Assembly (NCBI GenBank): GCA_046160725.1
Contig: JBJXHB010000114.1
Span: 1-16,346 of the forward strand
Reading direction: 5' to 3'
Length of the DNA stretch: 16,346 bases
DNA from: JBJXHB01 sp046160725
GTDB taxonomy: Bacteria; Pseudomonadota; Gammaproteobacteria; Burkholderiales; Burkholderiaceae_C
Shown: positions 6,925-12,495 of the stretch, piece after piece
How the letters are laid out: each line of letters begins with the position of its first letter
Position numbering within the stretch: position 1 is the stretch's first letter
Notes under the pieces: generated by a model
What the model was told of the DNA's origin: nothing
The model's database searches: none
The model's input: the letters and a program-made list of their open reading frames with translations, nothing else
Position numbers and translations under genes: made by a program

Positions 6925-8018
6925 CAGTGCGTCTCCACGTCATGCAACGCCGTCGGGATGGCGCGGCCCGTGTCGCGGACGAAAATGGAGAGCTTCTCGG
7001 GCCGGAACGCCAGGCCGAGCCGGTCGCCAGCCTTGATCGGCACGTCGGAGCCGAGCCGCGCCCGCAGCTGTCCCTGGGGCGTGGTGATGGTCACGACCTG
7101 CGTCGTGCCGAGATATTCCGAACCGAACACCTCGCCGCGCACCGGACCGTTCTCGCTGATCTGGACATGTTCGGGCCGGACGCCCAGCACGTAGTCCGCC
7201 GCCGCCAAGTCGGTCCGCAGTTCCGGAACGCGCTGTAGGCCCTCGCCGATCGCGATCTGGCGCGCGCCCTTGCTCAGCGCGCCGCCAAAGCTGAGGAAGT
7301 TCATGGGTGGCGAGCCGATGAAGTCAGCCACGAACATGGTCGCCGGCCGGTCGTAGATGTCCTGCGGCGAGCCGAACTGCTCGATCTCGCCGGCGTTCAT
7401 CACGGCGATCTTGTCGCCCATCGACATTGCCTCAAGCTGGTCATGGGTGACGTACACCGTGGTGGCCTTTAAGCGGTCGTGGAGCGCGCGCAGCTCGCCG
7501 CACATGATGTGCCGGAATTCGGCATCGAGCGCACCGAGCGGCTCGTCCATCATGAAGGCGGCGGGCTCGCGCACGATGGCGCGGCCGAGCGCCACACGTT
7601 GCCTGTCACCCGAGGACAACCCGTTCACGGGCTGATCCAGCAGGTGCTCGATGCGCAGGGTTCGCGCCGCTTCGGCGATCTTGGCGGTGATAGCGTCGCG
7701 GGTCATCCCGATGTTCTTCAGCGGATAGGCGATGTTCTGGCGCACGTTCATGTGCGGGTAGAGCGCAAACATCTGGAAGACAAAGGCGATGTCGCGCTGC
7801 GACGCCGGCTTGAACGAGACATCGTCGCCTCCCAGCTTGATTTCGCCGGAAGTCGGCAGCTCAAGCCCGGCAATTATGCGCAAGGTCGTGGTCTTGCCGC
7901 AGCCCGAGGGGCCAAGCAGGCAGAAGAATTCGCCGTCATGAACCGTGAACGTGGAGTTTTTCACGGCCGTGAACGCGCCAAAGGACTTGTGCAGGTTGGT
8001 CACGCTGATCGTCGCCAT
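6924..8018 (-). CDS. ABC transporter ATPase, MalK-type with divergent signature motif (LSSGD)
   Basis: Second ATPase of the importer, 364 residues. Walker A GPSGCGKTT (36-44), Q-loop Gln82, Walker B MMDEP (Asp158, Glu159), D-loop GALD and H-loop His192 are all intact. The ABC signature reads LSSGD (134-138) instead of LSGGQ, with a SSGDRQRVALGRA continuation that still aligns. The C-terminal part (from about 235) is a TOBE-like domain ending in VRPEHVQI and LAFRPEKL type strands. GGAG lies about 8 bases before the ATG, and the gene begins 4 bases after the small membrane protein gene. In a heterodimer with the neighbouring ATPase, one of the two composite ATP sites would use this altered signature. 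Confidence 0.93.
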   Translation of the reverse strand: MATISVTNLHKSFGAFTAVKNSTFTVHDGEFFCLLGPSGCGKTTTLRIIAGLELPTSGEIKLGGDDVSFKPASQRDIAFVFQMFALYPHMNVRQNIAYPLKNIGMTRDAITAKIAEAARTLRIEHLLDQPVNGLSSGDRQRVALGRAIVREPAAFMMDEPLGALDAEFRHIMCGELRALHDRLKATTVYVTHDQLEAMSMGDKIAVMNAGEIEQFGSPQDIYDRPATMFVADFIGSPPMNFLSFGGALSKGARQIAIGEGLQRVPELRTDLAAADYVLGVRPEHVQISENGPVRGEVFGSEYLGTTQVVTITTPQGQLRARLGSDVPIKAGDRLGLAFRPEKLSIFVRDTGRAIPTALHDVETH

Positions 8019-8022
8019 TGGC

Positions 8023-8226
8023 TCACTCCGGAAACTTCGAACCGATGACGAAGAGTAGCGTGCCCGTCAGCGTCACCGCGAAGGACCAGCTGTAGAGCGT
8101 GAGCGAGACGGGCTGCATCAGCATGATCACCCCGCAGGCGATCAGGCCTGTCGCCACATTTTCCGCGACGGCGCGCGGGGAGATGCGCTTGTCGCGCGGG
8201 GCCGTCTGGCGCGAGGGCGAGGTCAT
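8023..8226 (-). CDS. Small two-helix membrane protein in the ABC operon, function unknown
   Basis: This 67-residue protein has a basic N-terminus (PSRQTAPRDKRISPR) followed by two hydrophobic stretches, about 22-40 (VATGLIACGVIMLMQPV) and about 44-62 (LYSWSFAVTLTGTLLFVIG), joined by a short turn. It looks like a hairpin inner-membrane protein with both ends in the cytoplasm. The ATG overlaps the permease stop as ATGA (8223-8226) and its stop is 4 bases before the ATPase gene, so it is clearly part of the operon. A frame open further upstream would run through the permease gene and is not credible. Rhizobial glycerol importers also have a small membrane gene (glpU) in a similar place, but I cannot claim homology. 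A role as accessory subunit of the importer is an inference from position only. Confidence 0.85.
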   Translation of the reverse strand: MTSPSRQTAPRDKRISPRAVAENVATGLIACGVIMLMQPVSLTLYSWSFAVTLTGTLLFVIGSKFPE

Positions 8227-9188
8227 TTGCGCACCGCTCCGAAGGTGATGCCGCGCAGCAAGTGCTTGCGGAGCAGCACGGTGAAGACAAGGATCGGGAT
8301 GAGGAACAGCGTGGTGCCCGCCGCCACGGCTGGCCAGTCCTGGCCGCCTTCGCCGATGATTATCGGGATGAAAGGCGGGGCCGTCTGCGCATCGCCGGAT
8401 GTCAGCAACACGGCGAAGGCGTACTCGTTCCACGCGAAGATCATGCAGAAGATGGCGGTGGCGGCGATGCCGGTCGCGGCCTGCGGGAGCACCACCTTCC
8501 GGAAGGCCTGGAGCCGCGTGTAGCCGTCGATCATCGCCGCTTCTTCATATTCGCGTGGAATTTCGTCGATGAAGCCCTTCAGCAGCCAGACCGCGAGCGA
8601 GACGTTGACCGAGGTGTAAAGCAGGATCATGCCCAGATGCGTGTCCTGCAGGCCAAGCTCCCGGTACATCAGATAGATCGGGATCGCGACGGCGATCGGC
8701 GGCATCATCCTGGTCGATAGTATGAAGAACAGCAGGTCGTCCTTGAGCGGCACCCGGAAGCGCGAGAAGCCGTAGGCTGCGAGCGTGCCGAGGAAGACTG
8801 CCAGCGCGGTCGAGCCGAAGGCGATGATCACCGAATTGATGAAGCGGGGAATGTACTTGGACTCAGACACCAACACCATGTTCCTGGCGCGCGCCTGGCG
8901 TTCGCAGATGCCCTGCGGCGGCGGCAGCGTGGCGAGGTATTCCGGCGTCTGGCGCGAGCGCGTCGTGAACAGGTTGCAGAAGCCCTCGATGGTGGGCTCG
9001 AAATGCACCCAAGGGATCACCTTCGGCGGGTAGGAGATCGAGTCCTGTGGGCTCTTGACCGCAGTCAGCACGATCCAGGCCAGTGGGATCAGAGTCAGGA
9101 CCGCGTAGAGGATCACCAGCATCCCCGCGATCCGCTTCGCGGCGGGCGAGGGTTCGACGATGGAATAGGCCGTGCTGTTGCCGCTCAT
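8223..9188 (-). CDS. ABC sugar-type permease, MalG/UgpE family, with enlarged first periplasmic loop
   Basis: Inner-membrane permease of 321 residues. The first membrane helix lies about 20-43, and five more follow from about 115 onward. The cytoplasmic EAA loop that contacts the ATPases is canonical: EYEEAAMIDGYTRLQAFRKVVLP (213-235) with Gly222 kept. The C-terminus (LLRKHLLRGITFGAVRK) is typical of this family. Between helix 1 and helix 2 there is an insertion of about 35 residues (74-111) rich in charges and prolines with Cys95, making the protein longer than the usual 270-290. The ATG at 9188 overlaps the preceding permease stop as ATGA, which fixes the start; the frame is open back to 9470 but that part overlaps the other permease. 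Confidence 0.94.
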   Translation of the reverse strand: MSGNSTAYSIVEPSPAAKRIAGMLVILYAVLTLIPLAWIVLTAVKSPQDSISYPPKVIPWVHFEPTIEGFCNLFTTRSRQTPEYLATLPPPQGICERQARARNMVLVSESKYIPRFINSVIIAFGSTALAVFLGTLAAYGFSRFRVPLKDDLLFFILSTRMMPPIAVAIPIYLMYRELGLQDTHLGMILLYTSVNVSLAVWLLKGFIDEIPREYEEAAMIDGYTRLQAFRKVVLPQAATGIAATAIFCMIFAWNEYAFAVLLTSGDAQTAPPFIPIIIGEGGQDWPAVAAGTTLFLIPILVFTVLLRKHLLRGITFGAVRK

Positions 9189-10147
9189 CGCGCCTTCACC
9201 TTGTTCAGGGCCCGCACATAGATGTTGGCGAGGCCGAACACCGTGACGAAAAGGATGATGGCAAAGGCCGACGAATAGCCGGTGCGCCATTTCTCGAAGG
9301 CTTCGCGCTTGAGCGTGATCGAGGCGACCTCGGTGATGGAGCCAGGACCGCCGCCGGTCAGCAGGTTCACCATGTCGAACATCTTGAAGTTCTCGATGCC
9401 CCGGAAGAGCACGGCCAGCATGATGAACGGCATCGCCATGGGCAACGTGATCGTCCAGAATTGGCGCCATTTCGACGCCCGATCGACTTCGGCCGCCTCA
9501 TAGATGTAATCGGGAATGGAGCGCAGCCCGGCGAGGCAGATCAGCATCACGTAAGGCGTCCACATCCAGCTGTCGACCAGCACGATCGCCCAGGGCGCGA
9601 GCCTGACGTCGCCCAGCATCTGGAAGGAGGATGGCGGGACGCCGGAGACGAAGGCGACCAGGTAATTGAACAGGCCGATCTGCGGCTGGTAAAGGAAGGT
9701 CCAGAAATTGCCGACCACAGCCGGCGACAGCATCATTGGCAGCAGGATCACCGTGGTCCAGAACCCCGAGCCGCGGAACTTCCGATCGATGAGCCAGGCC
9801 AGCAGGAAACCCAGAACCGTCTGGATTACGATCGTCGCGATTACGAACCGGGCCGTGACCTGCATGGCCGCCCAGATGTCGGGATTGGTCAGGATGTCGT
9901 GGTAATGTGCCAGTCCGACATCGCGGATCGGCGCGTTCGGCCGGTTGGCGCGGTAGTTGGTGAAGGACAGCTGGATCGTCCAAATCAGCGGAAAAATGTT
10001 GATCGCCAGAAGCAGGATCATCGTCGGCGAGATGAAAAGCCAGGCGATGGCCCGGTCCGACAATCCGCGCACCTTGCGCGCCAGCACGGGCGGCGTCGCG
10101 CGGGCGGCCTTGTCGATCAGGCCGGCGGAGTTGGGCGGAACGTTCAT
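9185..10147 (-). CDS. ABC sugar-type permease, MalF/UgpA family
   Basis: Inner-membrane permease of 320 residues with about six membrane helices, the first at 33-62 after a basic cytoplasmic tail. The EAA loop is YIYEAAEVDRASKWRQF followed by WTITLP (214-236), where arginine 223 replaces the usual glycine. The segment LLTGGGPGSITEV and the closing NIYVRALNK are common in this family. Together with the next permease it would form the heterodimeric channel of a CUT1 importer. It is separated from the binding-protein gene by 134 bases containing two hairpins, which may set its lower expression. The ribosome site is weak (GAGTGAG close to the ATG). Confidence 0.94.
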   Translation of the reverse strand: MNVPPNSAGLIDKAARATPPVLARKVRGLSDRAIAWLFISPTMILLLAINIFPLIWTIQLSFTNYRANRPNAPIRDVGLAHYHDILTNPDIWAAMQVTARFVIATIVIQTVLGFLLAWLIDRKFRGSGFWTTVILLPMMLSPAVVGNFWTFLYQPQIGLFNYLVAFVSGVPPSSFQMLGDVRLAPWAIVLVDSWMWTPYVMLICLAGLRSIPDYIYEAAEVDRASKWRQFWTITLPMAMPFIMLAVLFRGIENFKMFDMVNLLTGGGPGSITEVASITLKREAFEKWRTGYSSAFAIILFVTVFGLANIYVRALNKVKAR

Positions 10148-10162
10148 GGCTCACTCATCGTG

Positions 10163-10206
10163 GGGGGAGGGTCTGGGCCGGCGCGTCTGCGCCCAGACCC
10201 TCCCCC
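10163..10206 (-). repeat. Strong 16-bp-stem hairpin between binding-protein and permease genes
   Basis: The arms at 10163-10178 and 10191-10206 are perfect 16-base inverted repeats (GGGGGAGGGTCTGGGC and its complement) around a 12-base loop. It has no T-run on the coding strand, so it is not a standard intrinsic terminator. In binding-protein operons such intercistronic stems (as between malE and malF) protect the upstream mRNA and lower downstream expression; that role is inferred here. Confidence 0.85.
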
Positions 10207-10222
10207 ATTTCGGGAGCACCTC

Positions 10223-10250
10223 GTGATCCCGGCCGCGCGGCCAGGATCAC
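10223..10250 (-). repeat. Second intercistronic hairpin
   Basis: GTGATCC (10223-10229) pairs with GGATCAC (10244-10250). Inside, after one mismatch, the 12-base palindrome GGCCGCGCGGCC (10231-10242) extends the stem. It lies 16 bases from the first hairpin and 31 bases after the binding-protein stop codon. No T-run follows. The two stems together probably act as an mRNA-stabilising or partial-termination element. Confidence 0.7.
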
Positions 10251-10281
10251 ATCAAAAGTGCACTAGCGGCGACACGCAAGC

Positions 10282-11604
10282 TTAAAGCTTGCCGTCTTCC
10301 TTGAACACCTTGGTCCAGTCCTGGATCAAGAGGTCCAGCGCCTGCTTGGCGGTGCCCTGGTCGGCAACCACGAAGTCATGGACGCGCTTCTGCATGGCGA
10401 GCAGAAGGGCCGCATAGGAGGGCTCGGCCCAGAAATCGACCACCTGACCCATCGCAGTCAGGAAGTCGGCGGCAAATGGGGCCGTGGCCGGAAAGCCCGG
10501 ATCATTCAGAACGGCCTTGTGTGCCGAGTAGCCGCCCAGCGCCCACCACTTGCGCTGCACGTCTGGCGCTGCGAACCACTTGACATAGGCCAGCGCCTCG
10601 GCACGGTTCGCCGAATAGGACACCACCGAGAGGCCCTGGCCGCCGAGCTGCGAGCCGTTGACCCCGTTCTGGCCGGGATTGACGAAGAAGCCGATGCGGT
10701 CGCCGCCGACGGCTGGGTCCTTGGACAGGCCGGGGAAGAAGGCGAACCAGTTCATCTGCATCGCGACCTGGCCGGACTTGAAGGCGTCAAGCCCCTCTTG
10801 CATGTACGCGTTGGTGTAGCCAGGCGGCGTGCAGCACTTGTAGAGCGACTTGTAGAACTCGAGGCCAGCGACAGCACCCGGCGAATTGACGAAGCCCTCC
10901 ATCGCATAGGGCTTCTTCGGGTCCTGGTACTGGAAACCGAACGGGTAAAGCGCATTGGCCACGCCCATGGTGATGCCTTCCGAGCCGCGCTCGGTGAAGA
11001 TCGCCGCACCGTAGACGGTCTTGCCGTCGATCTGGCGGCTCTGGAAGAACTGGGCGATTTCACGAAGCTCGGTCTGTGACTTCGGCGGGCCCAGATCGCG
11101 GTTGAAGCGCTGGCGGAACTCCGCTCGCAGCTCGGGACGGGCGAACCAGTCCTTCCGGTAGGTCCAGCCATTGGCGTCGCCCATCGCCGGCAGCGCCCAG
11201 TAGTTCGGCGTGCCCTTCGGCCACTCCGCATAGCCGGTCACAGTCGCCGGCATGAAGTCATCCATCTTGATGCCTTCGCTGGCGAAGAAGTCATTCAGCT
11301 TCATATAGTGCTTGTTTTCGGCGGCGCCGCCGATCCACTGCGAGTCGCCGATGATAAGGTCGCAGAGGCGGCCTCTCGAGTTGAGCTCGTTGAGCATGCG
11401 GTCGGCGAAGTTCGGCCAGGGCACGAACTCGAATTTCATGTTCACGCCTGTCTTGACCGTGAAGTCCTTCGACAGCTCGACCAGCGCATTCGCCGGATCC
11501 CATGCCGCCCAACAGAGTGTGATGGTCTTGCCTTGCGCCTGCGCCTGACCCGAGCCCAGGATCGTGGCTGCGAGCAGGCCCGCAGCGGCGAGAAGTTTCT
11601 TCAT
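10282..11604 (-). CDS. Periplasmic solute-binding protein of CUT1 sugar-type ABC importer
   Basis: First gene of the operon, 440 residues. MKKLLAAAGLLAATILGSGQAQA (1-23) is a clear Sec signal peptide with a cleavage site after AQA. The mature part has the family-1 extracellular solute-binding pattern: early FTVKTGVNMKFEFVPW, then NELNSRGRLCDLIIGDSQWIG, and later a DAFKSGQVAMQMNWFAFFPG segment. It is rich in tryptophan and contains an unusual double cysteine (LYKCCTPPGY). GGAGGGT (11611-11617) lies 6 bases before the ATG, a strong site fitting high expression. The ligand cannot be read from sequence. The linked ketose kinases suggest dihydroxyacetone, erythrulose or a similar small ketose. Confidence 0.93.
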   Translation of the reverse strand: MKKLLAAAGLLAATILGSGQAQAQGKTITLCWAAWDPANALVELSKDFTVKTGVNMKFEFVPWPNFADRMLNELNSRGRLCDLIIGDSQWIGGAAENKHYMKLNDFFASEGIKMDDFMPATVTGYAEWPKGTPNYWALPAMGDANGWTYRKDWFARPELRAEFRQRFNRDLGPPKSQTELREIAQFFQSRQIDGKTVYGAAIFTERGSEGITMGVANALYPFGFQYQDPKKPYAMEGFVNSPGAVAGLEFYKSLYKCCTPPGYTNAYMQEGLDAFKSGQVAMQMNWFAFFPGLSKDPAVGGDRIGFFVNPGQNGVNGSQLGGQGLSVVSYSANRAEALAYVKWFAAPDVQRKWWALGGYSAHKAVLNDPGFPATAPFAADFLTAMGQVVDFWAEPSYAALLLAMQKRVHDFVVADQGTAKQALDLLIQDWTKVFKEDGKL

Positions 11605-11734
11605 GTGCTCACCCTCCAGTGATGGCCGCCTGCAACTTGCTGCATGCGACCGGTTGTCCGCACGCCGTACGGGTGCGGTTTATGGCCGTTTCCCCAGCGC
11701 GGGGGCTCTTGCCAGCCCACCGCGCTGTTAAGTG

Positions 11735-11772
11735 AATTGTTTATTATTTGGCAATCACTAAACATACAAGCC
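11735..11772 (-). promoter_or_regulatory. Candidate promoter/operator of the dha-ABC operon
   Basis: This AT-rich patch in GC-rich surroundings lies about 130-170 bases upstream of the binding-protein ATG. TGTTTA (11738-11743) and TAAACA (11759-11764) form an inverted repeat centred at 11751. On the coding strand TTGTAT (11769-11764) and AATAAT (11748-11743) could be -35 and -10 boxes, but the spacing is only 15 bases. An operator for a repressor of the operon is plausible; neither role is proven. Confidence 0.35.
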
Positions 11773-12129
11773 AGATTCGTCGCTGCGGTGCAGCATGGGC
11801 GGCAATGCCTGGCGGATGCGAACAACGGGATGTGGAAACACGAGCCTGCGACACGAAAGGCTTCGCGGCGCGCCGCTGTCGAACATCGAGACACCCAAGC
11901 GGGATCTGCCCGTGCCCGTGCAGCGACCAACGCATGCTGACGGTAGGCTCCGTCGGTATGGCCCATGATGAAATCATGTTGGCCGGATGGAAGTCGTGGT
12001 TGCAGGTTGCCGAGAGCGTGCTGTACAGACGCTCCGAAACATTTCTGGGGACCTTGCCTTGAGGCTGTGCGCAATGCGCATGCCGGCACTGGACAAGCTT
12101 GGACCTTCAGAGTCCGCTCACGGGAAGTT

Positions 12130-12182
12130 CGTTCAGTTGCTGTGTGTTTCCGCTTCGGGCGCGAAGCGGACTGGCCTGAACG
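12130..12182. repeat. Two-tier palindromic element, possible dispersed intergenic repeat or structured RNA
   Basis: An inner hairpin pairs TCCGCTTCG (12149-12157) with CGAAGCGGA (12162-12170) around a 4-base GGCG loop. An outer stem pairs CGTTCAG (12130-12136) with CTGAACG (12176-12182), leaving an asymmetric internal loop. Neither strand has a T-run after it, so it is not a terminator. From memory, short palindromic intergenic repeats with a similar GAAGCGGA core are frequent in Bradyrhizobium-type genomes; this is unverified. Confidence 0.5.
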
Positions 12183-12197
12183 GGGCGTTGTCGAACG

Positions 12198-12234
12198 TTC
12201 GAACCAATCTCTATGAAAATTCGAACCGCTCTCT
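12198..12234. repeat. Direct repeat pair TTCGAACC..TCTCT, 22-bp period
   Basis: TTCGAACCAATCTCT (12198-12212) and TTCGAACCGCTCTCT (12220-12234) match at 13 of 15 positions and start 22 bases apart, about two helical turns. The first copy overlaps the palindrome TCGAACGTTCGA (12191-12202). The arrangement could be a tandem regulator-binding site for the downstream plus-strand gene, which begins about 260 bases further on. Confidence 0.45.
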
Positions 12235-12495
12235 GGTTTGCGCGTCGGTCACGCTCGTAAAATGCCGCCTTGGTCGCCGAGCATAGCCCTGAATTCGGTC
12301 CCGCAAAGCGCCAGGAATTCTCTGTTTTCGGCTCTCTCTGTGGAGGTTGATTTTCTTAACTCCTGGAAATTGCCAGCCTTCTCTGTCAGAATCGGAAAAT
12401 CGTCGGTTCGGGCGAGAGTGGCTGGTGCAGCGAAAAATCATTGCCTTTGCAGCGGCAGCGCATCAGGCTGGCAACAATAGCGAGAGGACGCCGCC

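Larger units (their letters stand above)
11605..12495. other. Long divergent intergenic region with no convincing gene
   Basis: These 891 bases separate the minus-strand dha/ABC operon from the plus-strand binding-protein gene. The frames that are open here lack ribosome sites and family resemblance. The region contains an AT-rich island near 11725-11775, an imperfect cruciform at 12130-12182, a 12-base palindrome at 12191-12202, a 15-base direct repeat pair at 12198-12234, and a short palindrome CATGAT-gaa-ATCATG at 11964-11978. It must hold the promoters of both flanking transcripts. No tRNA or known riboswitch was recognised. Confidence 0.7.

Noticed and set aside
8227..8433. Longer start of the small membrane protein
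   Set aside because: The extension is Arg/His-rich and lies inside the permease gene; the ATG at 8226 in an ATGA overlap is the natural start.
9189..9470. N-terminal extension of the second permease upstream of ATG 9188
   Set aside because: It would overlap the other permease by almost 300 bases; the ATGA overlap and the normal N-terminus MSGNSTAYS support 9188.
9083..10285. A 400-codon plus-strand open frame opposite the permeases
   Set aside because: Translation is Arg/Asp/His/Gly rich with no fold-like pattern, and it is exactly antisense to a clear permease.
5902..11604. Assignment of the importer as the rhizobial glycerol transporter GlpSTPQUV
   Set aside because: The ATPases are MalK-like rather than like GlpS/GlpT as I know them, the gene order differs, and no glycerol kinase or glycerol-3-phosphate dehydrogenase is present; the link to DHA kinases favours a ketose.
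11601..12089. A 162-codon minus-strand open frame in the divergent region
   Set aside because: No ribosome site, cysteine/histidine-rich random-looking translation, and it overlaps the signal-peptide start of the binding protein and the likely promoter.
12238..12480. Possible small plus-strand gene before the family-5 binding protein
   Set aside because: No ribosome site and no recognisable fold; repeated TCTCTGT-type sequence suggests non-coding DNA.
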